Below, piece by piece: positions 32,629-40,938 of a stretch of DNA of 64,000 nt. Source of the stretch: an uncultured Dorea sp. (GTDB taxonomy: Bacteria; Bacillota; Clostridia; Lachnospirales; Lachnospiraceae). A program made the translations under genes and the position numbers. The DNA lies in the NCBI RefSeq assembly GCF_934294775.1, contig NZ_CAKRAH010000003.1, forward strand, positions 45,128-109,127, read 5' to 3'. Numbering within the stretch: position 1 is the first letter of the stretch; every line of letters begins with the position of its first letter. Below the pieces are notes generated by a model. That model searched no databases. It was not told the DNA's origin and was given only the letters and a program-made list of their open reading frames with translations.

Positions 32629-33861
32629 TTATGATTCAATTCCTGTTCCTGCAGCATACGCTGTTGACCACGCAATCTGTAGATTAAAACCACCAGTTAC
32701 TGCATCCAGATCCAACACTTCTCCTGCGAAATGTAACCCTTTCACAAGCTTTGACTCCATCGTACCTGGATCTACTTCTTTGATCTTAATGCCACCTTTT
32801 GTGATGATTGCCTCATTATAATCTCGAAGGCCGGTAAGTGTTATTGTTAATCCCTTGATCAATCGTACAAATCCAAGTCTTTCTTCTTTCGTGATCACAT
32901 TTACCTTCTTCTCCGGATCAATGCCGCTTAATCCGATCATAACCGGAATCAGCTTTGATGGAAATAATTTGTGGATTGCATTCTTAAACTGACGGTTCTG
33001 GTTTTCTTCAAACTCCCTTAACACGCGGTGATCCAGCTGTTCTTCCGAAAGTGCCGGCTTTAAATCAATTTTAAGCGTCAGCTCTTTTGCGTTCAGTTTC
33101 TTTCCGACATAACTGCTTGCACTTAAGATCAACGGTCCGCTCACTCCATAATGTGTAAAAAGCATTTCTCCAAAATCTTCGTATAATTTCTTTTTGCCTT
33201 CCAGAATCGTGACATCGACATTTCTAAGCGAAAGCCCCTGAAGATCTGTTACCCAGTCTTCTTTACACTCCATCGGTACCAGTGCAGGCATACATTCTGT
33301 CACCGTATGGCCAAGACTCTGTGCAAACCGGAAGCCATCTCCGGTAGATCCTGTTGACTGATAAGAAAGACCGCCGGTTGCCACTATACATGCGTCTGCA
33401 TAAACTTCCGTGTCATCTCCAAGAACAATCTTTTCAAAATGTCCCTCTTTTTCCACCACTTTTTTTACCGCTGTTCTCAAATGTACCTTCACACCCAGAC
33501 GGTTCATCTCCCGTTCCAGCCCGCATATGACATCCGATGAATGATCCGATACCGGGAACACTCTGTCTCCTCTTTCTACTTTTGTCGGGACTCCGATCCT
33601 TTCAAAGAATTCTATAACCTGTTCATTGGTATAGCCATAGAAGCTGCTATATAAAAATTTTACATTTGTCCGTACAGCATCGAACAGGCCTTCCATGTCG
33701 CAGGCATTTGTGATATTACACCGCCCTTTACCGGTTATAAAAAGCTTTTTCCCAAGCTTTTCATTTTTCTCATATACTTCAACCTGGTGTCCGCATTCTG
33801 CAGCTGCTATGGATGCAAACATCCCGGCTGCACCGCCACCAATGATTACAACTTTACTCAT
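32629..33861 (-). CDS. BaiN/YhiN-type NAD(P)/FAD-dependent oxidoreductase (HI0933 family)
   Basis: A 410-residue flavoprotein with N-terminal dinucleotide fold VVIIGGGAAGMFASIAAAEC, the family motif GKGRCNITNAC, CIVATGGLSYQSTGSTGDGF and the C-terminal FAGEVLDLDAVTGGFNLQIAW. A relative, BaiN, acts in bile-acid 7-dehydroxylation, but most members are uncharacterised housekeeping proteins; the location beside cmk-ispH-rpsA is the conserved clostridial position, so a bile-acid role should not be assumed. Its start overlaps the rpiR-type stop by 8 bp. Confidence 0.88.
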   Translation of the reverse strand: MSKVVIIGGGAAGMFASIAAAECGHQVEVYEKNEKLGKKLFITGKGRCNITNACDMEGLFDAVRTNVKFLYSSFYGYTNEQVIEFFERIGVPTKVERGDRVFPVSDHSSDVICGLEREMNRLGVKVHLRTAVKKVVEKEGHFEKIVLGDDTEVYADACIVATGGLSYQSTGSTGDGFRFAQSLGHTVTECMPALVPMECKEDWVTDLQGLSLRNVDVTILEGKKKLYEDFGEMLFTHYGVSGPLILSASSYVGKKLNAKELTLKIDLKPALSEEQLDHRVLREFEENQNRQFKNAIHKLFPSKLIPVMIGLSGIDPEKKVNVITKEERLGFVRLIKGLTITLTGLRDYNEAIITKGGIKIKEVDPGTMESKLVKGLHFAGEVLDLDAVTGGFNLQIAWSTAYAAGTGIES

Positions 33862-34777
33862 TCACTTCTTCCTCATCTTCTGAAAATTCCACTCTGTCAC
33901 CAACCATATTCAGTTCATCTTTACTGTAGACCTGATATTCATCCCATATCTGCTCCAGTGTCTCAAGCGTGGTAATTACTTCTTTTTGCTTCTTCATGCA
34001 TAATGCAACCACCAATGCATTGATCACGCTGAGCGGCGCTACCAGAGAGTCTACAATGGATGCCATGTCACTTCTTGCGATCAGATTGCAGGAAGAATAC
34101 AGGGTCATCGGCGAATGTATACTGTCCGTAAGTGTGATGACCGTTGCTTTCCGGTTGCTGGCAAATTCCAGAGCTTTTAATGTACGCATCGAATATCTCG
34201 GGAAGCTGATTCCAATCACTACATCATCTGCACTGACACGGATCAGTTGTTCAAATATCTCACTCGAGCTGTTCGTATTCACCGCTGTCACATTATCGCA
34301 GATCAGATTCAGATAAAAGCTTAAGAAGCTTGCAAGTGGTGAACAGCTCCGGATTCCGATTACGTAGATCCTCTTCGCCTTTAATATGGTATCAACCGCC
34401 ATTTCAAATGCTTCGTGATCAATTGCCTCCATTGTAAGCTTGATCTTCTCTATATCCGAGTGCAGTACCGATGTCAGAATCTCCCCCTGGCTGATTCTTC
34501 CATAGGTTACTTCCATTCTCTGTATGGAATTCAATTTCATGCGGACCAATTCCCCAAGTGCCCTCTGAAATTCCGGATAACCATCATATCCAAGTGCTGT
34601 CGCGAACCGGACTACCGTCGATTCACTGACTCCAACTTCCTCTCCCATCTTTGCAGCCGTCAAAAAAGCCGCCTTATCATAATCCTCACGGATAAAATCC
34701 GCCAGTTTTTTCTGTCCTTTGCTGAATTTCTGATATTTTTCGTCTATCATTTTCAGCAGTTCATTCTTTGCGCTCAT
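33854..34777 (-). CDS. MurR/RpiR family transcriptional regulator
   Basis: 307 residues: N-terminal HTH_6 domain (MSAKNELLKMIDEKYQKFSK to FQRALGELV; recognition part GVSESTVVRFATALGYDGYP) and C-terminal SIS sugar-phosphate-binding domain (KRIYVIGIRSCSPLASFLSF, VVIGISFPRYSMRTLKALEF). Such regulators usually sense phosphosugars. I chose the ATG at 34777 with AGAGG 10 nt upstream; the frame runs on for 87 codons into the inverted element at 34936-35176, which is not part of the protein. A C-terminal acidic tail overlaps the next gene. Target genes are not evident. Confidence 0.9.
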   Translation of the reverse strand: MSAKNELLKMIDEKYQKFSKGQKKLADFIREDYDKAAFLTAAKMGEEVGVSESTVVRFATALGYDGYPEFQRALGELVRMKLNSIQRMEVTYGRISQGEILTSVLHSDIEKIKLTMEAIDHEAFEMAVDTILKAKRIYVIGIRSCSPLASFLSFYLNLICDNVTAVNTNSSSEIFEQLIRVSADDVVIGISFPRYSMRTLKALEFASNRKATVITLTDSIHSPMTLYSSCNLIARSDMASIVDSLVAPLSVINALVVALCMKKQKEVITTLETLEQIWDEYQVYSKDELNMVGDRVEFSEDEEEVNE

Positions 34778-34935
34778 GCAATATACCTCTTTTTCAAACA
34801 ATAGTTTTATTATATAGCTTTGTGGGGGAATAGTCAATTGGTGCCGGGAGTGTGTGGTTATGGGAGAGGCGTAGAGGGCTTTCCAACATCTGCAAAAAAC
34901 ATTCACTCTACCATCCCTGCATAGTTTCACGAACA

Positions 34936-35176
34936 GCCAAGTGTAGAAGTGCCTGCTCCAATGCATTCGCAGGGTGCTTTGCAAGGCCGTTGGTGAAAAA
35001 AAGACGGTAAAATAAGATTCGGGATGTGCTACACGCACATCCCGAAAGAATACCTGAGATGAGAAATCATCAAGATTTCTCGTCGAATGTATTCGGTTCT
35101 TATTTTATCGTCTTTTTTCAACTTACGGATTGCTAGTGCCTGAAGTAGCATTGTAACAGGCACTTCTACACTTGGC
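34936..35176. mobile_element. 241-bp structured inverted element (MITE-like) between oadA and the RpiR gene
   Basis: The ends are a perfect 20-bp inverted repeat, GCCAAGTGTAGAAGTGCCTG (34936-34955) and its complement (35157-35176). Inside is a second 21-bp pair (34997-35017/35098-35118) with one mismatch that is G-U in RNA, one arm A-rich and the other T-rich. Inside that are two hairpins: TTCGGGATGTG (35018-35028)/CACATCCCGAA (35036-35046) and GAGAAATC (35061-35068)/GATTTCTC (35074-35081), the latter enclosed by GAATAC (35048-35053)/GTATTC (35089-35094). No protein is encoded. It may be a non-autonomous transposon, and can act as a terminator for oadA. Confidence 0.65.
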
Positions 35177-35187
35177 GTCCGCCAAAA

Positions 35188-36603
35188 CTATACAGGATAA
35201 CTTCCATTCTCCGTATCCGCTACTGTCGCATCCACCTTAGTCTGCTGTGCTTCTCTATACTTAAAGAACTCAACAGCAACCTGCGGGAACAGTGCGTAAG
35301 ACAGTACGTCTTCATCCTGCTGGATCCACTTCTCGCATTCTTTGCGGAGTGTATCTAATTCATCTGGAATCAGGTCAGCTGGACGGCATGTGATAATCTC
35401 TGGATCGTCTCCAAGAACTTTCTTGATTACGTCTGGATTCATCGGTTTTACTGTCTGTCCGTATTTTCCACTTAAGAGGTCTTTTGTCTCTTTTGTAGCT
35501 ACTTTGTAACGTTCTCCCATCAGTACGTTGAATACAGCCTGTGTTCCAACGATCTGTGATGAAGGTGTAACAAGTGGTGGTTCTCCAAGGTCTTTACGTA
35601 CTCTTGGTACTTCCTCAAGTACATCATAGAACTTGTCTTCAGCCCCCTGCTCTTTTAACTGAGATGTCAGGTTAGAAAGCATTCCTCCAGGTACCTGGTA
35701 CAGAAGAGTCTTGATGTTAACACCAAGGTTCTTTGGATTTAAGAGTCCACTGTCAAGTGCTTCGTCACGGATTGGACGGAAGTAATCAGCGATCTCAGCC
35801 AGAAGGTTCTGGTCAAATCCTGTATCATAAGGTGTTCCCTTGAATGTCTCAACCATAACTTCTGTTGCAGGCTGAGATGTACCAAGTGCGAATGGTGACA
35901 TAGCTGTGTCGATTACGTCAACACCAGCTTCTACAGCTTTCATGTATGTCATAGAAGCAACACCTGATGTGTAGTGTGTATGCAGCTGGATTGGAAGATC
36001 TACTGCTTCTTTCATTGCTCCAACAAGCTCTGTTGCCTTATATGGTGTCAGAAGACCCGCCATATCTTTGATACAGATAGAGTTTGCACCCATATCCTGA
36101 ATTCTCTTGGCAATATCTACCCAGTAATCCAGTGTATATGCATCACCCAATGTATAAGATAATGCGATCTGTGCTTCTACTTTTTCTTTGTTTGCTGCTC
36201 TAACTGCGGTCTTCAGGTTACGAAGATCATTTAAGCAGTCGAAGATACGGATGATGTCGATTCCGTTTGCAGCAGATTTCTGTACAAAGTACTCTACTAC
36301 ATCATCAGCATATGGACGGTATCCAAGGATATTCTGTCCACGGAATAACATCTGAAGTTTTGTATTTTTGAATCCATCACGGAATTTACGAAGTCTTTCC
36401 CATGGATCCTCTTTTAAGAAACGAAGAGATGCATCGAATGTTGCTCCACCCCAGCACTCTACGGAATGGTATCCAACCTTGTCCATTTTATCAACGATCG
36501 GAAGCATCTGCTCTGTTGTCATACGTGTTGCGATCAGGGACTGATGAGCATCACGCAGGATCGTTTCTGTAATCTTTACAGGTTTTTTTTCTATAGCTGC
36601 CAT
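35188..36603 (-). CDS. oadA: Oxaloacetate decarboxylase alpha / pyruvate carboxylase carboxyltransferase (5S-type) subunit
   Basis: This subunit moves CO2 between a keto acid and carboxybiotin. The 471-residue protein has the TIM-barrel carboxyltransferase with D18 (ILRDAHQS), K179 (SICIKDMAG), H208 and H210 (QLHTHYTSG), then the PYC/OADA conserved domain (DYFRPIRDEAL to YGQTVKPMNPDV). It has no biotinyl domain of its own; a separate biotin carrier is encoded two genes upstream. It is the last gene of the five-gene operon. Substrate is probably oxaloacetate/pyruvate from the family. Confidence 0.92.
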   Translation of the reverse strand: MAAIEKKPVKITETILRDAHQSLIATRMTTEQMLPIVDKMDKVGYHSVECWGGATFDASLRFLKEDPWERLRKFRDGFKNTKLQMLFRGQNILGYRPYADDVVEYFVQKSAANGIDIIRIFDCLNDLRNLKTAVRAANKEKVEAQIALSYTLGDAYTLDYWVDIAKRIQDMGANSICIKDMAGLLTPYKATELVGAMKEAVDLPIQLHTHYTSGVASMTYMKAVEAGVDVIDTAMSPFALGTSQPATEVMVETFKGTPYDTGFDQNLLAEIADYFRPIRDEALDSGLLNPKNLGVNIKTLLYQVPGGMLSNLTSQLKEQGAEDKFYDVLEEVPRVRKDLGEPPLVTPSSQIVGTQAVFNVLMGERYKVATKETKDLLSGKYGQTVKPMNPDVIKKVLGDDPEIITCRPADLIPDELDTLRKECEKWIQQDEDVLSYALFPQVAVEFFKYREAQQTKVDATVADTENGSYPV

Positions 36604-36629
36604 TTTATTTCCTCCTAATTATATATCGC

Positions 36630-37784
36630 TTAAATTCCTACGCCAAAGATTGCCATGAATGTTCCGGCAGCTACGGCTGTACCGATAACACCCGCAACGT
36701 TTGGTCCCATTGCATGCATCAGAAGGAAGTTTGTCGGATCTGCTTCAGCTCCAACCTTCTGTGATACTCTGGCTGCCATTGGAACTGCAGATACACCGGC
36801 AGAACCAATCAGTGGATTAACCTTACCATGCGTTGCAACACACATCAGCTTACCAAACAGCACACCTGCTGCTGTACCAAATGCGAATGCGATCAGACCA
36901 AGAATTACGATCTTGATTGTATCCATGTTCAGGAATGCCTCAGCACTTGTTGTTGCTCCTACAGATGTTCCAAGTAAGATAACTACGATGTACATCAGTG
37001 CATTAGAAGCTGTCTCTGTTAACTGTCTTACAACTCCGGACTCACGGAACAGGTTACCAAGCATTAACATACCAACCAGTGGTGCTGTTGTAGGAAGAAT
37101 CACGCAAACAACGATTGTAACGATGATTGGGAATAAAATCTTCTCAAGCTTAGATACAGGTCTTAACTGTTCCATCTTAATCTTACGTTCTTTTTCTGTT
37201 GTCAGAAGCTTCATAATTGGTGGCTGGATAATCGGAACCAGTGACATATATGAATATGCCGCTACCGCGATAGGTCCAAGTAAAGCTGTCTGCTGTAACT
37301 TACCTGCAAGGAAAATAGAGGTAGGTCCGTCAGCACCACCGATGATTGAGATTGCTGCTGCCGCTTTGTCAGAGAATCCCATAGCCATAGCTCCAAGGTA
37401 TGCAGCAAAGATACCGAACTGAGCTGAAGCACCCAGAAGGAAACTCTTCGGGTTCGCAATCAGAGGACCGAAGTCAGTCATCGCTCCTACGCCCATGAAA
37501 ATCAGGGACGGAAGGATTGACCACTCATCCAGTTTATAGAAGTAGTAAAGCAGTCCGCCTGTTCCGTTTGCCGCATCTTCTGCATGAAGCATGATATCCG
37601 GATAGATATTAACCAGTAACATACCAAACGCAATCGGAACGAGAAGCAGAGGCTCAAATCCATGTCTGATTGCAAGATAAAGGAAAACACATGCAACCGC
37701 GATCATGACTACATTGCCCCATGTAAGACTGAAAAACGCTGTCTGATGCACGAGGTTTCCTAATGTTGTCGTTATATATTCCAT
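36630..37784 (-). CDS. oadB: Na+-translocating decarboxylase beta subunit (OadB/MmdB/GcdB)
   Basis: This membrane subunit decarboxylates carboxybiotin and exports Na+. The 384-residue protein has 9-11 membrane segments with the signature SIIGGADGPTSIFLAGK (including the Na+-binding Asp) and SAGVSAVPMAARVSQKVGAE, plus the end HAMGPNVAGVIGTAVAAG. Located between the biotin carrier and oadA genes. Confidence 0.94.
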   Translation of the reverse strand: MEYITTTLGNLVHQTAFFSLTWGNVVMIAVACVFLYLAIRHGFEPLLLVPIAFGMLLVNIYPDIMLHAEDAANGTGGLLYYFYKLDEWSILPSLIFMGVGAMTDFGPLIANPKSFLLGASAQFGIFAAYLGAMAMGFSDKAAAAISIIGGADGPTSIFLAGKLQQTALLGPIAVAAYSYMSLVPIIQPPIMKLLTTEKERKIKMEQLRPVSKLEKILFPIIVTIVVCVILPTTAPLVGMLMLGNLFRESGVVRQLTETASNALMYIVVILLGTSVGATTSAEAFLNMDTIKIVILGLIAFAFGTAAGVLFGKLMCVATHGKVNPLIGSAGVSAVPMAARVSQKVGAEADPTNFLLMHAMGPNVAGVIGTAVAAGTFMAIFGVGI

Positions 37785-37827
37785 TTTTTAACCTCCAGTC
37801 GTGTTAGATAAACACCATAAAATGATG

Positions 37828-38202
37828 CTAGTTCAATGTAGCAAGAACAGCGCCTGAGTCAATTGCATCGCCTACTGCTACATCGATACTTGCAACTGTT
37901 CCGTCTTCTGGTGCTACAACTGGGATTTCCATCTTCATAGCTTCGATGATGATAACTGCATCGCCCTTCTTTACAGCCTGTCCAACACTAGCTTCGATCT
38001 TGAATACTTTTCCTGCTGCTCCAGCTTTTACTTCGATAGATCCTGCTCCACCTGCTGGTGCTGCCTTTGGAGCTGCTGCAGGAGCTGCCGGGGCTGCCTT
38101 AGGTGCTGCAGCTGGTCTTGCAACTGGTGCTGCACCTGCTCCGTTTTCTTCTACTGTTACATCATATACATTGCCATTCACTGTGATTGTATAATTTTTC
38201 AT
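37828..38202 (-). CDS. Biotin carboxyl carrier subunit
   Basis: A 124-residue mobile carrier: N-terminal domain (MKNYTITVNGNVYDVTVEEN), an Ala/Pro/Lys hinge (about 24-52), and a lipoyl/biotinyl domain with the biotin site EAMKMEIPV (Lys90 from this start). I chose the ATG at 38202 because AGGAGG lies 9 nt upstream; the upstream in-frame ATG at 38211 abuts the SD. Corresponds to MmdC/1.3S-type subunits. Confidence 0.93.
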   Translation of the reverse strand: MKNYTITVNGNVYDVTVEENGAGAAPVARPAAAPKAAPAAPAAAPKAAPAGGAGSIEVKAGAAGKVFKIEASVGQAVKKGDAVIIIEAMKMEIPVVAPEDGTVASIDVAVGDAIDSGAVLATLN

Positions 38203-38223
38203 TGAATTCATCCTCCTAATTAA

Positions 38224-39009
38224 TTATGCGTGCCACTTATTTGATGGACGACGCTTGATGCTTCTTACTACGAAGCCGTCTGTGCTTCCACCAGCTTCTG
38301 CTTCATAAGCTGCAATTGCTGCGGAAATAACTGCTACCAGTTCATCATCATTTGATACTTCTTCTGCTACAGGTGCTGCAACTGCTGCCGGAGCCGGAGC
38401 TGCTTCCTGTGTGTTTTCTGTCTTTCCTTTGTTCTTGAATTTTTCTTCAAGAGCCGGAATATACTTGAACAGAGAGATCAGAAGTGAGATAAAGATCAGG
38501 ATTACGAATACAGTTCCCATACCAAGGATTGTATTAAGTCCTGCTTTTTCCATGATCTCGCCAATATCATAATGTGCATCGATCGTAGTACTTTCAAGAT
38601 AAAGCTCATCATCAAATACGAACATAATCTCTGCATCACGGTCTTTGAACTTTGCACTGGTCGTTACTTTCAGTTCGTCAGAGGATGGCTCGAATTTGTA
38701 ATCGCCGTGGCTTACATATTCTCCACACTCTTTTGTACCCTGCTGCCATGCATCCAAAGCTGCAAGGAAACTATCTTTTGTAAATGGAACACCTGCCTGA
38801 TTTAACTGAGATTCAATCTGGAAATCAGTCATCTTATTCCACTGTTCGATAGTATCTGCATCTGCGCTGTTGCAATACTCGATCAGAAAATCTGTTGCCT
38901 GTGTAATTGTTGATTTATCATACTGAAGATTTTCTTTCTTACTTCCACAAGCGGTAAAGCAGAGCATTGCGACGAGCACACAAAGTAATACGCTTAATTT
39001 TTTCTTCAC
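38224..39009 (-). CDS. OadG-family subunit with lipoprotein-type N-terminus
   Basis: 261 residues: a signal sequence with lipobox-like CFTACG (Cys21), an extracytoplasmic region (about 25-160, with DKSTITQATDFLIEYCNS and KFEPSSDELKVTTSAKFKDR), one membrane helix (about 169-187), a linker with Ala/Pro/Glu, and the OadG-like tail ending RRPSNKWHA. OadG-type subunits tether the complex. The large exported N-terminal domain is absent from classical OadG (about 80 residues), so this subunit is a longer clostridial form. Confidence 0.82.
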   Translation of the reverse strand: MKKKLSVLLCVLVAMLCFTACGSKKENLQYDKSTITQATDFLIEYCNSADADTIEQWNKMTDFQIESQLNQAGVPFTKDSFLAALDAWQQGTKECGEYVSHGDYKFEPSSDELKVTTSAKFKDRDAEIMFVFDDELYLESTTIDAHYDIGEIMEKAGLNTILGMGTVFVILIFISLLISLFKYIPALEEKFKNKGKTENTQEAAPAPAAVAAPVAEEVSNDDELVAVISAAIAAYEAEAGGSTDGFVVRSIKRRPSNKWHA

Positions 39010-39023
39010 TTTGCCTCACCTCT

Positions 39024-40463
39024 CTAAACCGTGCCGTGCTTTTTCACCGGACGATCCTCTCTTTTTGTGAATAACATTTCAAATGCACCGATCACATATT
39101 TTCTTGTATCTGCTGCTTCGATGATTGTATCCACATATCCTCTCTTAGCTGCTGATAATGGGCTTGACTGCAGATTCTTATACTCTGCTGCTTTTTCTCT
39201 GATAGTTGCTGCATCAGCATCTGCATACATGATCTTCGCTGCCTGGTTTGCATCCATCATTCCGATCTCAGCTGTAGGCCATGCATATACCATGTCTGCT
39301 CCTGTAGCTTTACTGTTCATTGTTACATAAGCACTTCCGAATGCTTTACCGATTACAACATTTACCTTTGGCACTGTTGCATTAGCGAATGCATAAGTAA
39401 GTTTTGCAGCTGATTTTGCGATACGTTTTTCATCATATTCACTTGCTGTAAATCCGCTTACATTTGTAAGTGTCAGTACAGGGATGTTAAATGCGTCGCA
39501 GAACTCAACAAACTCTGCTGCTTTTTCTGCTCCGTCAGCTGAAAGAGAACCATCAAATTCCGCTTCCACTTCTGCTTCTTCGTTATATACTTTAGAACGG
39601 TTCGCAACTGCACCAACTGTCATTCCATTCAGTTTGATGAATCCTGTCACCATATCTTTTGCATATGCTTTTTTCACTTCAAAGAAAATGTTATCATCAG
39701 AGATCATTGTAAGAGCAAGTGCTGTATCTTCTTTTGCATTTTCAAGATCTGCACAAGCACGGTTCAGATCATCAGTGCATTCTTCATAAGAAACATCTTC
39801 TTCATTGTTGCATGGTAACATGCATACAAGTGAACGGATATCAGCAATAACCTCTTCTTCTGTTCCGATTCCGTCAACAAGACCTGTTGTCTCACTCTGG
39901 AATTTCGCACAGGATGTATCGCATTTTGAAATATCATTTCCCGGGATTGCATTTGGAGTATTTGTGAACAGTTTTGCGTTCTTAGTCTCCATAAATGTAA
40001 AATCAGTAAGTGCAGGTACGATAGAAAGTCCGCCGCCGCATGTTCCAAAGATTGCTGTGATCTGTGGAATCACGCCAGAAGCCATAGACTGTTTCTGGTA
40101 AAGCTTTCCAAATGCCTCTAAAGCATCTGTAGCTTCCTGAAGTCTGAATCCGGCACAGTCTACCAGTCCGATTACTGGTGCTCCCATCTTCATTGCCATA
40201 TCGTAGATGTTAGAAATCTTCTTTGCATGCATCTCACCGATTGCACCGTTTAATACAGTTGCGTCCTGGCTGTATACATACACCAGATTTCCATCGATCA
40301 CTCCATATCCGGTGATAACACCATCAGCTGGAGTTTCTTTTTCCTGCATGTTGAAATCAGTTGTTCTGGCAGTTACTGCTCCACCAATCTCAACAAAACT
40401 GCCGGCATCAAGTAAACTGTTGATTCTATTACTTGCTGCATTGTCTGCTGCCATGTTGCCCAT
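39024..40463 (-). CDS. Carboxyltransferase domain subunit (MmdA/12S-like acyl-CoA carboxyltransferase)
   Basis: 479 residues of crotonase-superfamily carboxyltransferase fold in two halves. Visible: TPADGVITGYGVIDGNLVYV, GEMHAKKISNIYDMAMKMGA, GTCGGGLSIVPALTDFTFM in the first half; NVSGFTASEYDEKRIAKSAA, VNVVIGKAFGSAYVTM, DMVYAWPTAEIGMM in the second. Relatives are the alpha subunits of methylmalonyl-CoA decarboxylase and 12S transcarboxylase. It is somewhat shorter than usual (510-520). First gene of the operon, SD GGAGG 8 nt before the ATG. The acyl-CoA substrate is not determined. Confidence 0.87.
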   Translation of the reverse strand: MGNMAADNAASNRINSLLDAGSFVEIGGAVTARTTDFNMQEKETPADGVITGYGVIDGNLVYVYSQDATVLNGAIGEMHAKKISNIYDMAMKMGAPVIGLVDCAGFRLQEATDALEAFGKLYQKQSMASGVIPQITAIFGTCGGGLSIVPALTDFTFMETKNAKLFTNTPNAIPGNDISKCDTSCAKFQSETTGLVDGIGTEEEVIADIRSLVCMLPCNNEEDVSYEECTDDLNRACADLENAKEDTALALTMISDDNIFFEVKKAYAKDMVTGFIKLNGMTVGAVANRSKVYNEEAEVEAEFDGSLSADGAEKAAEFVEFCDAFNIPVLTLTNVSGFTASEYDEKRIAKSAAKLTYAFANATVPKVNVVIGKAFGSAYVTMNSKATGADMVYAWPTAEIGMMDANQAAKIMYADADAATIREKAAEYKNLQSSPLSAAKRGYVDTIIEAADTRKYVIGAFEMLFTKREDRPVKKHGTV

Positions 40464-40544
40464 AGTCTAGCCCTCCATTTTCATTATTTTAAATTGGGTT
40501 TTCGTTTTTTATTCAAAAAGTAAAACCAAATTTTTTCCAATTAT

Positions 40545-40573
40545 ATTATACTGTCTTTGTTACATTGTTGCAA
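40545..40573 (-). promoter_or_regulatory. Sigma-A promoter of the decarboxylase operon
   Basis: On the minus strand TTGCAA (40568-40573), 17-bp spacer, TATAAT (40545-40550). A second, weaker start is possible from TTGACA (40601-40606) with AATAAA (40578-40583), also 17 bp apart. The 475-bp spacer 40464-40938 also holds the palindromes at 40648-40683 and the terminator at 40847. Confidence 0.8.
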
Positions 40574-40647
40574 TAGTTTTATTGTTTTTTGTTAAATACT
40601 TGTCAACTTTTCTCTTCTATTATAAGTAGGAGTATTTTCCACTTTTC

Positions 40648-40683
40648 AAAAGTTAACTTTTGTCCCCCAAAAAGTTGACTTTT
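40648..40683. promoter_or_regulatory. Tandem palindromic operator-like sites
   Basis: AAAAGTTAACTTTT (40648-40661) is a perfect 14-bp palindrome and AAAAGTTGACTTTT (40670-40683) a near copy, centres 22 bp (two helical turns) apart. A half site GTCAACTTTT is at 40602-40611, overlapping the upstream TTGACA. They lie upstream of the decarboxylase promoter. They look like sites for one dimeric regulator; identity unknown. Confidence 0.6.
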
Positions 40684-40846
40684 AAATATTCATTTTCTCG
40701 GTATATTATACCACACCTTGTTTTGATTTTGTATCCATGATTTTTTTCTGCCGGACCATGCAAGCCATGGAAGCGGGATTTCCCGGCTTTTTTTACTGTT
40801 CCCTCGGCTTCATGGGGCATGAGGACGGAATTTCCCGACTAAAAAA

Positions 40847-40899
40847 AAACAAAGCGGTCATCTTTCAAATCATCAATTAAAAAGATAACCACTTTGTTT
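40847..40899 (-). terminator. Terminator of the YcxB-like gene
   Basis: A 19-bp stem (40847-40865/40881-40899) with two mismatched positions, rich in A and T at the edges, directly downstream of the minus-strand gene at 40939 and able to act in both directions. Beside it GCGGGATTTCCCGGC (40773-40787) followed by TTTTTTT is a second terminator-like hairpin on the plus strand. Confidence 0.75.
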
Positions 40900-40938
40900 C
40901 TCTGTCTTCATTCTTTATTATATTGTTTCAAAATATAT

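Noticed and set aside
32629..33861. Bile-acid (bai) gene
   Set aside because: The BaiN-type name reflects one family member; the cmk-ispH-rpsA context is the ordinary housekeeping location and no other bai genes are present.
34778..35038. 87-codon N-terminal extension of the RpiR-type regulator
   Set aside because: It is translated from the inverted element; the HTH domain starts at the ATG at 34777, which has an SD.
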